DNA of 64,000 bases from Paenibacillus sp. FSL R5-0517 (GCF_037974355.1 NZ_CP150235.1:3224001-3288000); one strand, 5' to 3'. Shown: positions 1 through 10,321, counted from the first letter of the stretch. Translations and numbers: made by a program. Notes: generated from the sequence alone by a model not told the origin.

Positions 1-338
1 GTGACAGCACTCGCCAGATTGTACTGAATGATATCAGGCGTTTCATCTACTGCCAGTTTGGTTTGCAATACTGTCGTCGTTTGTTCCGCAGGAATCAGCT
101 GCAAGTTGACGCGAATGTTCGTTTGTTTTTCAAATGCATCGAGAATGTCCTGCTGAATGAAGGCAGAGTCCTGAGAACTTTTGGAGATTGCCAGCTCCAA
201 TGTGACCTTGCCACTCTTGCTGTCCCCGCCAGCAGCTGTACCTGAATCCGTATCTCCTGAACCACAAGCGGTTAATGAGATGGATAATAAACTGGCCAGA
301 ATAATGGAAATCGCCTTTTTTCTTTTTATTGTTTTCAA
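1..338 (-). CDS. Sugar ABC transporter substrate-binding lipoprotein (partial, N-terminus only)
   Basis: Translating the reverse strand from a TTG at 338-336 gives an open frame to the window edge, 112 residues seen. It starts with a lipoprotein signal peptide: basic KTIKRKK, a hydrophobic stretch, then SLTAC with the lipid-anchored Cys at residue 25, followed by a Ser/Gly/Asp-rich linker. The mature part (LELAISKSSQDSAF, then a block around IRVNLQLIPA and DETPDIIQYN) is typical of family 1 extracellular sugar-binding proteins. A GAGGGGG ribosome site sits 7 bases before the TTG. The rest of the gene, and probably its permeases, lie left of the window. The divergent kinase/regulator pair at 545-3851 is a plausible controller. 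The family call is firm; the substrate is unknown. Confidence 0.82.
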   Translation of the reverse strand, partial: MKTIKRKKAISIILASLLSISLTACGSGDTDSGTAAGGDSKSGKVTLELAISKSSQDSAFIQQDILDAFEKQTNIRVNLQLIPAEQTTTVLQTKLAVDETPDIIQYNLASAV

Positions 339-364
339 TGCAAATCCCCCTCTAAAACGTGTAG

Positions 365-378
365 TGAATCCGTTTACA
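365..378. promoter_or_regulatory. cre-like site (CcpA) upstream of the binding-protein gene
   Basis: TGAATCCGTTTACA differs from the cre consensus TGWAANCGNTNWCA at one position. It lies 27 bases upstream of the TTG start of the leftward sugar-binding gene, where catabolite repression would be expected. Motif match only. Confidence 0.4.
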
Positions 379-544
379 AGTCCGATTATAGATTTTTTTC
401 TCTCCTCGGTACATGTCTGTGCTTGAACGTTGATGTGTAAAATCCTGAACTTGAAATCGCTATCATTTCATGGAGTACCGTGATAGAGTAGACATCAATG
501 TAAGGGATTTCACATCATGTCAGAACAGGAGGGTATCTCTAATA

Positions 545-2308
545 ATGGCGAAGTTCATACATAAAACAACTCAATTCAGTTTGCAGACGAAGGTGTTTTT
601 GACGTTTCTGGCTCTGCTTTTGTTTGTGCTGGGCTGTTTTATCGTTTATGTGAATGTGATCGTTGTCCGTCCGCTCAAATTGAAAACGGAGCAGGATACG
701 CTCGTGACCGCTACGAAGGTAAGAGAACAAGTTGATCTCTATGTGGAGCAGCAGAACCAGATGTCACAGCGAATATTATCCAGCAAAAATATTTTTGCAG
801 CCATGGACAAGAGCTCCTCAGCGCATAGTAATTATGAAAGACTGAAACAGATTCGGATCATTAAAGACATCATGTTCCAGGCCATCGGTCCGAGCATGAA
901 TATCAAGGACATGTCCATCTATGACAATCACGGCATTCTCCTGACGTCATATCTGGGTTCGGGTAATCCACCCGCCATCCTGAACACCCTGATGGAGAGT
1001 AGTCAGATCGGACGAGAGTGGACGGAAAGTGGTTTTGTTCTGCTGCGCCAAGTCGATACCATTTCCTTTGTTCGTACGATCAATGATCAGAATGGCAAGG
1101 TGTACGGTTATCTTAGCATTCAGATGGAACAAGCTTATATACAGAACCTTACGGAAGGCATTACAGCAGGGGAAGTCTATATTCTGAATGAACAAGGAGA
1201 GCAGATGACAGGTACGGAAGCTAGTGAGACATTTGCCAATTGGACAAAGCCTTCATCAGACGAGGGGTTAGATGTCGACAAAGACGACAATTACGTCACA
1301 CATTCTATTTCACCGAGTACAGGTTGGATTACATACATCATAACGCCCAAAAAATCTGTCCTAGGCTCGATCCATTCTGTTCAGACGATGTCCATCCTGC
1401 TGATTACAGCACTGATGCTGGTGTCGTTCGTGTATATCTTCCTGTCGACGCGTAACCTGCTGCTGCCTATCCGCAAGCTACGTAGCCAGATCTGGCGAAT
1501 GAACTACAGCAATATGAATCTGAAAGTGGATGAAACGCCGAAGAATAACGATCTATTGTTGCTGAATGAAGCCTTTCGGGATCTGATGGAGAGGCTTCAA
1601 CAATCCATTGACCGGGAAAAATCGGCGCTTCATGAAGAAGTAAAGGCGCGTAATTCTGCGCTGCAAGCCCAGATCGCACCTCATTTTATTCATAATGTTC
1701 TATATCTGATCAGTATTGCCGCCCAAGAGGGGAAGACCAAAGTTGTATCCGATATGTGTAAACATCTCTCGGACAGTCTGCGTTATATTGTCTCTTCACC
1801 ATACGCGCATGTGACTTTGGCTGAGGAGCTTCAACATACGAGACATTACCTGTCCCTTGTACAGCAAAAGTACGAGGAGGATCTGGAATGGGACATCTGT
1901 GCTGACGAACTGGCGAACGAAATCCGTTTGCCACGGTTGGTCATTCAGCCGTTTGTGGAAAACTGCATTGAACATGCCTTTGCCAACACTGCGCCGCCTT
2001 GGCATATCCGGATTACCGTGAAGCAATATAACGGATTATGGGCTTTGGAGATCAAGGATAACGGAGAGGGGTTTCCACCGGATAAGATCCAGGAGATTGT
2101 AGCCAATATTCAGGCATCGGGCTCCGGAATGAACCAGACGGCCGATCGTGCTACAGCCCTTGGTAATATGGGGATTATCAACAGTGTCAATCGACTCAAA
2201 CTAATGTATAACAACCGACTCTTTATTAATATATTTAACAATCATTCGGAAGAGCAACATGGAGCAACGATTCAGATCATCGGCTCACTGACGAAAGATT
2301 TTTACTAG
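545..2308 (+). CDS. YesM-type sensor histidine kinase
   Basis: 587-residue membrane kinase of the LytS/YesM class. ATG 545 is chosen because AGGAGGG lies 11 bases upstream; the longer frame starting at 470 has no such site. Layout: transmembrane helix about residues 12-37, extracytoplasmic sensor region to about 278, second helix about 281-300, HAMP, then the His_kinase domain with phospho-acceptor His380 in the sequence IAPHFIHNV (usually INPHFLYN), and a C-terminal ATPase domain with the N-box QPFVENCIEHAF and DNGEGF. It forms an operon with the response regulator 16 bases downstream. Pairs of this kind usually sense a carbohydrate and switch on a nearby sugar ABC transporter, here most likely the divergent gene at the left edge. 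Confidence 0.93.
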   Translation: MAKFIHKTTQFSLQTKVFLTFLALLLFVLGCFIVYVNVIVVRPLKLKTEQDTLVTATKVREQVDLYVEQQNQMSQRILSSKNIFAAMDKSSSAHSNYERLKQIRIIKDIMFQAIGPSMNIKDMSIYDNHGILLTSYLGSGNPPAILNTLMESSQIGREWTESGFVLLRQVDTISFVRTINDQNGKVYGYLSIQMEQAYIQNLTEGITAGEVYILNEQGEQMTGTEASETFANWTKPSSDEGLDVDKDDNYVTHSISPSTGWITYIITPKKSVLGSIHSVQTMSILLITALMLVSFVYIFLSTRNLLLPIRKLRSQIWRMNYSNMNLKVDETPKNNDLLLLNEAFRDLMERLQQSIDREKSALHEEVKARNSALQAQIAPHFIHNVLYLISIAAQEGKTKVVSDMCKHLSDSLRYIVSSPYAHVTLAEELQHTRHYLSLVQQKYEEDLEWDICADELANEIRLPRLVIQPFVENCIEHAFANTAPPWHIRITVKQYNGLWALEIKDNGEGFPPDKIQEIVANIQASGSGMNQTADRATALGNMGIINSVNRLKLMYNNRLFINIFNNHSEEQHGATIQIIGSLTKDFY

Positions 2309-2324
2309 CGAGGAGGCATAGGCG

Positions 2325-3851
2325 ATGTATAATGCGATGATTGTAGAGGATAGCAAGCCGATATTACGTAATATAAAAATGCTCTTGGAAACGCTGAGCT
2401 TTCCCATTCGTGTAGCGGCTACGGCAACGAATGGAGAGGAGGCTCTGGCAGCGATAAAGCAGTCATCGATTGATCTGTTGTTGACGGATATTCGAATGCC
2501 AAAAATGGATGGCCTGTCCCTGATTGAGCAAGCCAAGCTTGCCAACCCGGATCTGAAGGTCATTCTAATTAGCGGATACAGCGATTTTGAATACACAAGA
2601 AAAGCATTGAACCTGCAAGTGTTTGACTATTTGCTAAAACCTGTCGAACGAGAGGCGCTTGAAGAAGTCATGGGTCGGGTAATTGACCAACTTGATCAAC
2701 AGATGTCCAAGGAACTGCTGGATCTGCAAGAAATCATTCATCCCCAATGTGAGACTACGCTCAAAAAGGGGGAGGATTTTCCGCCCTTATTCAGCCAGAT
2801 GATGATGATTATGAGCAAACAACCCTTCACCGCAGGGAATGAACGATGGGTGCAGCTGGAGCTTGAGGCGATGGTGAAGGATTTTTTCCCATTCTATTCT
2901 TGTCGTGTGTACACCAGCCAAACACCATATCAATTTATTGCTTTTGTTAACAAGAGTGCACTTGAGGTGTATTCTTCCGTACACGAATGTCTTGAATCCT
3001 TGAGACGGCATTTGGTTGCGCATGACATCAATGCGATTATTGGAGGACAACTTCTATTGGCTGAGTCTGGTAATCTGCCTGAGCTCTATCACCGCATGTC
3101 GTCCATTATGTCTGAGCAGCAACGGTTGAAACAAGGAATAGTGTTGGATACCGGGAATCCGGTATCAATGGCTAGATCCGAGACAGGCTGTCTGGATTCG
3201 GTACTGGAATCTGTTTTTGTACAGATGATACAGGCCCGGCAGAAAGAACGGTTTGCTCTTAAGTTATCTGAATTGTTGAATCAATGGGCAGAGGAAAATG
3301 TACATATGACTGAGGTGGAACGGTTTATTGGATTGATCGTAGACACGTTTGCTCATCTGTACGAGGAACAGGGCTCGGGCATGAGATTGGGGTTGGAGCT
3401 TCGGGCAAAACAATTCGTCCAGGCACAGTCCTATGCTGATTTTTGCCGGGAACTGACGGAATGGACGGGACAGTGTTTCGATATGCTGCAATCCCACGTC
3501 CGCAAAAGCAAGGCGATCCTGTTCGAACAGATTGACGATTACGTAAAACTAAATAAATACTCTCCATTGTCGATCAACGACATTGCCATGAAGTTTCACG
3601 TCAGCCCGTCCTATGTCAGCAGAGTGATCAAAAATGAAACACAAATTACGTTTGTTCAGTATTACACCCAGCTTCGCATTCAGGAAGCCTGCAGACTGAT
3701 GGAAAGCCAGCCGGACATGAAGTTTAAGGAATTATCCGATTTGCTGTCGTTTAGCGATCAGCACTATTTCTCCAAGGTGTTCAAAGAGTATACGGGGCTA
3801 AGTCCTACCGAATATAAACAACAGATGCTTGGTATAAAGAACCAATCATAG
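2325..3851 (+). CDS. YesN-type response regulator (receiver + AraC DNA-binding domain)
   Basis: 508 residues. An N-terminal receiver has the acidic pair ED (residues 8-9), the phospho-Asp55 in TDIRMPKMDG and the conserved Lys in YLLKPVE. A middle region of about 270 residues follows. The C-terminus has a two-helix-turn-helix AraC domain (INDIAMKFHVSPSYVSRVIKN and LSDLLSFSDQHYFSKVF, ending GLSPTEYK). It is co-transcribed with the kinase at 545. All residues needed for phosphorylation are present, so it should act as the DNA-binding partner of that kinase. Confidence 0.94.
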   Translation: MYNAMIVEDSKPILRNIKMLLETLSFPIRVAATATNGEEALAAIKQSSIDLLLTDIRMPKMDGLSLIEQAKLANPDLKVILISGYSDFEYTRKALNLQVFDYLLKPVEREALEEVMGRVIDQLDQQMSKELLDLQEIIHPQCETTLKKGEDFPPLFSQMMMIMSKQPFTAGNERWVQLELEAMVKDFFPFYSCRVYTSQTPYQFIAFVNKSALEVYSSVHECLESLRRHLVAHDINAIIGGQLLLAESGNLPELYHRMSSIMSEQQRLKQGIVLDTGNPVSMARSETGCLDSVLESVFVQMIQARQKERFALKLSELLNQWAEENVHMTEVERFIGLIVDTFAHLYEEQGSGMRLGLELRAKQFVQAQSYADFCRELTEWTGQCFDMLQSHVRKSKAILFEQIDDYVKLNKYSPLSINDIAMKFHVSPSYVSRVIKNETQITFVQYYTQLRIQEACRLMESQPDMKFKELSDLLSFSDQHYFSKVFKEYTGLSPTEYKQQMLGIKNQS

Positions 3852-3872
3852 CTAACAAACCCTTTTTATTTA

Positions 3873-3881
3873 TGCTATAAT
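3873..3881 (+). promoter_or_regulatory. Extended -10 promoter element before the chemoreceptor gene
   Basis: TGCTATAAT is a perfect extended -10 (TGN plus TATAAT). No good -35 hexamer is seen. It lies about 155 bases before the TTG start of the chemoreceptor, leaving a long leader in which no other gene was recognised. Confidence 0.45.
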
Positions 3882-4034
3882 ACGAAACAAATACGGCTTG
3901 TTACTGAATTCATTCAGGCAATACCTATGTATATACATGCTCAACGTTTCTTTGGGTGTGTACATATATGGGTTTTTTTGCGTTTACTTGCCGGTTGATT
4001 CTACTAAAAATGGATACAGAGAGGAAGATTCACT

Positions 4035-6080
4035 TTGGAAAAAGAAAAGAAAAAAAGGTCATTTTATAAGAAAGGAGGAGCCAGTTTACGATTAATGAGT
4101 ACTAGGCTGATTGCAGCTTTCCTTGCGGTGCTTATTATCCCAACTACACTTATCGGTTATTTCTCGTATCATAGTGCCAAAGATCAGGTGCAACAAAAAA
4201 TGACAGAACCCATCAACACAATATTAACGATGACAGGACAGCATATTAACAATCTGGTAGGGGAAAAAGCAGAATTATTGAGTTATATAGACCGTATCTA
4301 TAGATCCTCGCCCGGTCAGGCGAACATCGAAGCGGTACAAGTAGAAATCGAGCAATTAGCTGATACATATCCTGATATTCTTGCTATAACTGTGGGTAAC
4401 GAGCAAGGTGATTTCATATCATCTCCAGCAGTAGAGGATGCAACATATGATCCACGCAGCACAGAGTGGTATACCAATGGTGAAAGTAAGAATGGATCAC
4501 TCTATTTTTCGAGCATTATGAAAGATCCGGTATCCGGGAAGATTTATGTAGAAATTTCAAAGGCTCTTTCAAATCAACATGGTGTAGCAAGTATTAAACT
4601 TGATCTGGAGCAATTAGCCAAAGAAATATCTGAAGTGGATGTAGGAGGTAATGGGAGCCTGATTGTGGTTGACGCCAATCGAACCATCGCGGCTTGGTCC
4701 GGTGCCATTGTAAAAGGTGGGGGAGGAGAACTTGGCGGAGCGCTGATCGAAGGAATTCCAGTTCATCCGAATACGGCTTCAAGTTCCGAAGAACCGATGG
4801 CATTCTCCCAATTTGTTAGAACGGATCTGGCGTATGATTTGGAGGTGTATAACGGTGTTAATGCTTTGACGGGATGGAATGTCATTGCTTTGATGGGCCA
4901 TGAGGATTTTATCGCCGCAGCGAAACCCATCATGGTATCGAGTCTAATCGTCATTGCTGTATCTGTAATGATTGCCGGAGTTATTATTTTCTTCATTCTG
5001 AGATCTTTTATTGTACCCATGCAAAAACTGCGAAAGGCCACTCGCAGCGTAAGAGAAGGGAATCTGTCCGAACGGGTTAATCTTAAAACTGAAAATGAAT
5101 TTGGTATATTAGCCAATGATTTTGACCAGATGACCATTTCCCTTCAATCGGTGGTTGCCGAACTTCATCAGACGTCATCGTTGTTAAGTCACTCTTCCCA
5201 AATGATTCAGGAAAGCACAGAACAAACCACCCAATCGGTTCAACATGTGGCGGAAACCATGCACCAGACTGCGGAATCAGCTATGGTTGGGGCGGAAAAT
5301 GCGGAACAAACCGCGAATGCCGTAGAAGAGATGGCGAGAGGCATCAGTACAATTGCAGAATCTGCGAGTGCCATCGTTGATTCCGCTGAAGAGACGGAGC
5401 GCGCTGTTGCTAATGGCGGGAAAACCATCAACCAGGTCGGAGAACAAATGGAACATATTCTCGGAGCTGTTGAAGAAACCTCGGCATTGATTAATGAGCT
5501 GTCCAGTCTGTCCGCCGAAGCCAATCGAATGAATGAAGCGATTGCGGATATCTCTCGGCAAACTAACCTTCTGTCACTGAATGCCTCTATTGAAGCATCA
5601 AGAGCAGGAGAACACGGTAAAGGTTTTGCTGTCGTTGCTGGTGAGGTGCGTACGTTATCCATGCAATCCAAACAAAGTGCGGACGACATTGGCGCTACCA
5701 TTGGCAAAATGCTTGATCTGATTGCAAAATCCACCTCCCTTATGAATGATAAAGTTCGCAATCAAGTTGGTGAGGGAATGCGGATCAGCCAAGAAGCTTC
5801 TGCAACCATATCCAACATTGAACAATATACAACTCATATCGTGGATCAAATTCAGGATATATCTGCTGTCTCAGAACAGTTGTCAGCCAGTACGGAGGAA
5901 GTCTCGGCTACCGTTGCCGCGATGAGTCACATCTCTAAAGTGTCGGCTGATAGCGCTCAGACAACTTCAGCAGCAGCCCAAGAGCAAATGGCGGCAATGG
6001 AGGAGATATCCGCATCTTCTGCACAGCTATCCAAAACAGCAGAGAATATGCAAGAACTGGTTCGCCGGTTTAAGCTCTAG
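4035..6080 (+). CDS. Methyl-accepting chemotaxis protein
   Basis: 681 residues, TTG start with GAGGAAG 8 bases upstream. Domains: cytoplasmic basic N-terminus; helix about 22-45; a large extracytoplasmic Cache-type sensor ([12 protein letters not shown], a feature of double-Cache domains) to about residue 295; second helix about 298-325; HAMP; then a long signalling coiled coil. The hairpin tip is conserved ([21 protein letters not shown] followed by [15 protein letters not shown]), which is the CheA/CheW contact site. It is an orphan receptor with no che genes nearby. The ligand is unknown; Cache receptors often bind amino acids or organic acids. Confidence 0.95.
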   Translation: MEKEKKKRSFYKKGGASLRLMSTRLIAAFLAVLIIPTTLIGYFSYHSAKDQVQQKMTEPINTILTMTGQHINNLVGEKAELLSYIDRIYRSSPGQANIEAVQVEIEQLADTYPDILAITVGNEQGDFISSPAVEDATYDPRSTEWYTNGESKNGSLYFSSIMKDPVSGKIYVEISKALSNQHGVASIKLDLEQLAKEISEVDVGGNGSLIVVDANRTIAAWSGAIVKGGGGELGGALIEGIPVHPNTASSSEEPMAFSQFVRTDLAYDLEVYNGVNALTGWNVIALMGHEDFIAAAKPIMVSSLIVIAVSVMIAGVIIFFILRSFIVPMQKLRKATRSVREGNLSERVNLKTENEFGILANDFDQMTISLQSVVAELHQTSSLLSHSSQMIQESTEQTTQSVQHVAETMHQTAESAMVGAENAEQTANAVEEMARGISTIAESASAIVDSAEETERAVANGGKTINQVGEQMEHILGAVEETSALINELSSLSAEANRMNEAIADISRQTNLLSLNASIEASRAGEHGKGFAVVAGEVRTLSMQSKQSADDIGATIGKMLDLIAKSTSLMNDKVRNQVGEGMRISQEASATISNIEQYTTHIVDQIQDISAVSEQLSASTEEVSATVAAMSHISKVSADSAQTTSAAAQEQMAAMEEISASSAQLSKTAENMQELVRRFKL

Positions 6081-6118
6081 ATTAGAAGTAAGTAAGTTTG
6101 AAACGAAACGTGTTAAGC

Positions 6119-6150
6119 AAAAGGCGTTCCCCAAAAGGAGCGTCTTTTGT
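6119..6150 (+). terminator. Terminator after chemoreceptor
   Basis: AAAAGGCGTTCC pairs with GGAGCGTCTTTT (12 bp, two G-U) around a CCAAAA loop, with a T-rich 3' side. It lies 39 bases after the stop codon. Confidence 0.7.
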
Positions 6151-6323
6151 GCGCTTAGCTGAGAGAGAGGAGTAGGAATGTGATCACTCATCCTCAACAT
6201 ATCCTTTCCAGCATTCCGGATGAAACGAGTTCGCAGACAATAGAGGTAGGATAATGCAATAATTCAGTGAATTTATATATGAAGAGATCTGATAAAATGA
6301 ATGAAAAGCTGGGAGGTAAAGCC

Positions 6324-7079
6324 ATGAAAAAGCCCATGATCGGTGTACTGCCTTTATATGATACTGACAAAAAAAGTTACTGGATGCTTCCGGATTATAT
6401 GAACGCAATAGAGGGAGCAGGTGGGATTCCGATTATGCTGCCTTTGACAACGGATACCGATATTATAGGAACATTGGTTAATGAATTCGATGGCTTCCTG
6501 TTCACCGGGGGACATGATCTCAATCCGGAGCTGTATCATGAGCATGCAGAGGTCGCCTGTGGAGAGTTATGTATTGAACGCGATATGATGGAGTCGGTAT
6601 TATTACAAAAGGTAATTGAGCTTGATAAGCCAGCCTTTGGCATATGCCGTGGACTACAATTATTTAACGTTGTTTTGGGTGGTACGTTGTATCAAGACAT
6701 TCCGACTAGCCTTCAACTTCATGTGAACAAGATCGTTAATCATAAGCAAAGTCCGCCGTATACGAATCTTGTACATGATGTACATATTGAGAAAAATAAT
6801 ATCCTATACGATATTTTGCAAACAGATAAGATAAAAGTAAACAGCTATCACCATCAGGGGATCAAGATGTTAACGGATAAATTAACGGCCGTGGCAGTCG
6901 CTGAAGACGGACTCGTCGAATCCGTGGTCATGCCGAACCGTTCATTTGTTTTAGCTGTGCAGTGGCATCCAGAGTACAGCTACAACGTAGATGACTGTAG
7001 TCAAAAGTTATTTACGGCGTTTGTTAATGCTTCTCAATCCCCGCGCTATAATGTCCATATTGAAGATATCACTGCATAA
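6324..7079 (+). CDS. Gamma-glutamyl-gamma-aminobutyrate hydrolase family protein (class I glutamine amidotransferase-like)
   Basis: 251 residues, peptidase C26 / PuuD-like. ATG 6324 is preceded by GGGAGGT at good spacing; upstream in-frame ATGs lack a site. Catalytic triad visible: nucleophile Cys108 in FGICRGLQ, then His215 and Glu217 in QWHPE; also GFLFTGGHDLNPELY near residues 58-71, the oxyanion side of this family. Members hydrolyse gamma-glutamyl amides, as in putrescine breakdown. It is a single gene, convergent with the MMPL gene; no other polyamine catabolic genes adjoin, so the natural substrate is open. Confidence 0.88.
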   Translation: MKKPMIGVLPLYDTDKKSYWMLPDYMNAIEGAGGIPIMLPLTTDTDIIGTLVNEFDGFLFTGGHDLNPELYHEHAEVACGELCIERDMMESVLLQKVIELDKPAFGICRGLQLFNVVLGGTLYQDIPTSLQLHVNKIVNHKQSPPYTNLVHDVHIEKNNILYDILQTDKIKVNSYHHQGIKMLTDKLTAVAVAEDGLVESVVMPNRSFVLAVQWHPEYSYNVDDCSQKLFTAFVNASQSPRYNVHIEDITA

Positions 7080-7092
7080 TCTGGAGCAGAGA

Positions 7093-7130
7093 AAAGACCT
7101 CCTGTTTATAAAACATAGGAGGTCTTTGTA
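7093..7130. terminator. Bidirectional terminator between convergent genes
   Basis: Perfect 11-bp stem AAAGACCTCCT / AGGAGGTCTTT with a 13-base loop, placed between the amidotransferase and MMPL genes. T-runs are present on both strands. Confidence 0.85.
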
Positions 7131-7187
7131 ATGGTGAATCTAGTCGTGATGATGAGTAATCCTGGTATTACCATTGAAGTAGACTGA

Positions 7188-9512
7188 TTATTTTAATCCA
7201 GACTTGGTGTTGGCTTGTTCTTCAGCATGAAGGGAAGCAATCAGCTTCTCGCCTTCAACATCCAGGTTTGGCAGAATGCGATCCAGCCATTTCGGAAGAG
7301 CCCAAGCTTTGTCTCCGAAAATAGCCATGATGGCTGGAACCAATCCCATACGGATGATGAAAGCATCGATCAGAATGCCTACGGCCAAGGTGAAACCAAT
7401 CTGCTTGATCATGACATCATCGGTGAAGATAAATCCTGCAAATACAGAGACCATGATCACTGCTGCGGCAACAACCACGCGACTGACCTGATTGTACCCA
7501 TGAACGACGGATTCGGTTCCGCGATGACCGTGGACATATGATTCACGCATCGAGCTAACAAGGAAGACTTGATAGTCCATTGCGAGGCCATACAAAATAC
7601 CTGTCACGATGATCGGCATAAAGCTCAGCAACGGTCCGCCGGTATCAAAACCAAAGAGCGAATGCAGCCAGCCCCATTGGAATACAGCAGTCGTAATCCC
7701 GAATGTAGCCAGGATACTAAGCAGGAAGCCAATTGTTGCTTTGATAGGAACGATGATCGAACGGAATACGAGTAACAGGATGATCAGCGATAGCAGGATG
7801 ATAATACCTACATAAATAGGGAATACCTGCGCGAGTTTAGCAGACATATCAATGTTAACAGCCGTAAGACCCGTAACTCCAAGCTTCACATCATAGGTCT
7901 GTGCGATACTCGAATCAGTCGATCGCAGATCAGTGACCATTGTTTTAGTGAGCGTATCGTTAGGACCCGTTTTTGGAATGAGACTAAAGATAGCCAAATC
8001 TTCTGTCATTCCAAGCGGTGTAACCTGTGCTACGTTGTTTTGACCTTGCAGCTCCATCATCAGACCACCCAAGAGTTCCGGCGTGACTTTGGCAGAAGAT
8101 TGATTAGGCTCTGCGACCAGAATAAGTGGTCCGTTGAATCCTTCTCCGAAGCCTTCCGAGATAGCATCATAGCTCTGTCTTGCATCCGTATCCAGATTCG
8201 CTGAGGAAGCGCCAGGGATACCCATTTCCATTTTCGAGATAGGTATCGCGGCAAAACCAAGAATGATGATAATCGCGATAATGGTAGCCCAACGATTCTT
8301 GATAATGAATTTCACCCATCTATCCGCAACTCCGTGACTAGCGGCTTTAGGATGTTTCGTGCTTTTCTCACGAGCTTTGGCTGAACAGATGCGTTCTCCT
8401 ACCAATCCCAGCAAAGCCGGCAACAGGGTTAAAGCAACAAATACGTTGATGAGTACAGTGGCTGCTGCAACCAAAGCCATCGTAGACAAGAATGTGAGAC
8501 CAATGACGAGCATACCACATAGTGCAATAATGACGGTTAACCCCGCAAAAAATACTGCGCTGCCCGATGTACCAATGGCTCTGGCTGTTGCTTCTTTGGC
8601 GCTCAAGCCTTGATCAATGATCATTCGACGTTGGCGATTAACAATGAAGAGAGCGTAATCGATTCCAACAGCCAATCCAACCATGAGAGCCAGAACGGAA
8701 GTGACACTTGGCATTTCAATGAATTTGGAGATTGAGAATGCTCCACCTACTCCGATCGCAACACCCAGTAGTGCAGTAATCAGAGGCAGACCTGCTGCAA
8801 CAACGGAGCCGAGTGTGATCAGCAATACGATTACAGCAATGACCAGTCCAACAATCTCTGCGGAGCCGACCCCAATCGATACCGCTTTGAGCGTTTCGCC
8901 TGGCAAGACCGTAATATTGGTTCCTTTTTCTACTGTCATAACGGATTGAATAACAGAGTCAAATACATCCTGCGTTATGGCAGACTGCTCGATTGTAAAT
9001 TGGAACTGGAACAGTGCAATACTGCCGTCTGAAGAGATCAGCATACCAGGTACAGGAACACCATCCACCATCAAAGGTCCGTAGGGAAGAGGCGTGGTTG
9101 TTGCGGATTGAGCCGCACCCGCAGACTGAGCATTCTGAGCCATCTCAGCAGAAGCCCCTGAATTACTCGCTTCAGCTGCATAATCGGCAGGGTTAAGGAC
9201 TTTGTCTAATGCGTAAACTTCATTAACACCTTTCATCATGGCAGCCAAACGTTCAGGTGTATCCAAACGCTCGTTGTCCGGTGCTTTGAACACAACACTT
9301 CCTTGACCGCCGGAGGCGGCTGGCAATTCTTTTGCTAATTGATCCAGAACCTTCTGCGACTCTGTGCCTTCAATCTTCATTTCAGAACTGATGTGAATAC
9401 CATTGATACCAATCATGGAGATGACAATTCCCAGAATTAATACCCAGCCAATGATAAAGTAGGCAGGTTTGCTAAAAGCGGTTTTCCCCACTCTGTATAG
9501 TAATGTAGACAT
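7188..9512 (-). CDS. MMPL/RND-superfamily exporter
   Basis: 774-residue integral membrane protein of the MmpL/YdfJ type. It has an N-terminal helix (YFIIGWVLILGIVISMIG), a large extracytoplasmic loop, a block of helices containing the GIDYALF motif with its intramembrane Asp (proton relay), a second loop, and a second helix block with the matching GLAMDYQVFLVSSM motif. This two-fold layout is characteristic of the family. It is co-directional with the TetR gene 20 bases upstream, which probably represses both. Substrate unknown; relatives export lipids, antimicrobial compounds or surfactants. Confidence 0.93.
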   Translation of the reverse strand: MSTLLYRVGKTAFSKPAYFIIGWVLILGIVISMIGINGIHISSEMKIEGTESQKVLDQLAKELPAASGGQGSVVFKAPDNERLDTPERLAAMMKGVNEVYALDKVLNPADYAAEASNSGASAEMAQNAQSAGAAQSATTTPLPYGPLMVDGVPVPGMLISSDGSIALFQFQFTIEQSAITQDVFDSVIQSVMTVEKGTNITVLPGETLKAVSIGVGSAEIVGLVIAVIVLLITLGSVVAAGLPLITALLGVAIGVGGAFSISKFIEMPSVTSVLALMVGLAVGIDYALFIVNRQRRMIIDQGLSAKEATARAIGTSGSAVFFAGLTVIIALCGMLVIGLTFLSTMALVAAATVLINVFVALTLLPALLGLVGERICSAKAREKSTKHPKAASHGVADRWVKFIIKNRWATIIAIIIILGFAAIPISKMEMGIPGASSANLDTDARQSYDAISEGFGEGFNGPLILVAEPNQSSAKVTPELLGGLMMELQGQNNVAQVTPLGMTEDLAIFSLIPKTGPNDTLTKTMVTDLRSTDSSIAQTYDVKLGVTGLTAVNIDMSAKLAQVFPIYVGIIILLSLIILLLVFRSIIVPIKATIGFLLSILATFGITTAVFQWGWLHSLFGFDTGGPLLSFMPIIVTGILYGLAMDYQVFLVSSMRESYVHGHRGTESVVHGYNQVSRVVVAAAVIMVSVFAGFIFTDDVMIKQIGFTLAVGILIDAFIIRMGLVPAIMAIFGDKAWALPKWLDRILPNLDVEGEKLIASLHAEEQANTKSGLK

Positions 9513-9532
9513 ATCTCTATTTTACACTCCCT

Positions 9533-10180
9533 CTATGATGAATGTGGATGGTTGGCATGTTCGAATCCTGCCCGCAAATGACTAAACGTCGTTTCCAAAA
9601 ATTGATCGAAGGTGATAGCACCGGGCTTGGTATCTTCAGTAAAGACTTGTCCGGGCAGCAGCACATTGAGTCTTCCATCAATTAATGGCAGTATCGTTCC
9701 ATATAGTGCGTTAATTAGAAGATAAGTATAGATCTCGTCATACTTCCCGTTGGATAAGTCTAATAAGGTATCTTGTGCCTGCGTCTGCATCCGGTGCATA
9801 GCTCCGAGGTAATGAGGTTCAAGCACGGGATAGGTATGGGATAGCGAGAGTAGCTGATGAAGCCTTCCAATTAGTTCTGTTGTAAGTTGCATCTTGATCA
9901 GGTCATACAGCAAGTCTAACAAGGAGGCGTGTTCAGGCATTTCGGTAAGTAACTCTTCGAGTTCCGTTGTATTCTGAACGGATATTGCGCCTCTTGCTAC
10001 GGCTTCTTCTTTACATGTGAAGTAGTTAGCAAATGTTCTACGTGAACAACCCACTTGATGCACGATATCTTCGACCGTAAAGCCATCAAGCCCGTGTTCA
10101 AGGGTAAGTTCAAACGCTGTAACAGCAAGCGCTTTTTCAGTTGCTTCTTTCTTCAAATGTCGCAAGTTTCGTTTAATCAT
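9533..10180 (-). CDS. TetR/AcrR repressor of the MMPL operon
   Basis: 215 residues. N-terminal helix-turn-helix: FTVEDIVHQVGCSRRTFANYFTCKEEAV at about residues 33-60, which matches the TetR signature. The C-terminal ligand-binding half is family-variable. GGAG lies just before the ATG at 10180. It is the first gene of a two-gene operon with the exporter, the usual arrangement for a drug- or metabolite-responsive local repressor. Repeats at 10293-10321 are candidate operators. Confidence 0.9.
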   Translation of the reverse strand: MIKRNLRHLKKEATEKALAVTAFELTLEHGLDGFTVEDIVHQVGCSRRTFANYFTCKEEAVARGAISVQNTTELEELLTEMPEHASLLDLLYDLIKMQLTTELIGRLHQLLSLSHTYPVLEPHYLGAMHRMQTQAQDTLLDLSNGKYDEIYTYLLINALYGTILPLIDGRLNVLLPGQVFTEDTKPGAITFDQFLETTFSHLRAGFEHANHPHSS

Positions 10181-10292
10181 TGTTCTCCGCTTATGCGTTC
10201 ACCTCCCACACCATGACTATGGTTTAATTCTTTTTAACAAGAGCACACTTACTGAATATGCACTTTGTGAGGTTTATCATAACAACAAGTTG

Positions 10293-10321
10293 CTCATTGT
10301 GCAAATTTACTCATTGTGCAA
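10293..10321. repeat. Direct repeat, candidate TetR operator
   Basis: CTCATTGTGCAA occurs at 10293-10304 and again at 10310-10321, with a 5-base gap. A related inverted copy (TGCACTTTGTGAG) lies just upstream near 10258-10271. The cluster is in the divergent region between the two TetR genes. Confidence 0.5.

Noticed and set aside
452..486. Small inverted repeats (TGAAAT/ATTTCA and CTATCA/TGATAG) between the left-edge gene and the kinase
   Set aside because: Six-base arms in AT-rich DNA are expected by chance; no second copy found.
470..544. Longer start for the first kinase
   Set aside because: No ribosome site before 470; AGGAGGG is correctly placed for ATG 545.
5240..5761. Leftward 173-codon frame inside the chemoreceptor gene
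   Set aside because: Shadow of the Ala/Ser-rich signalling coiled coil; no ribosome site or promoter.
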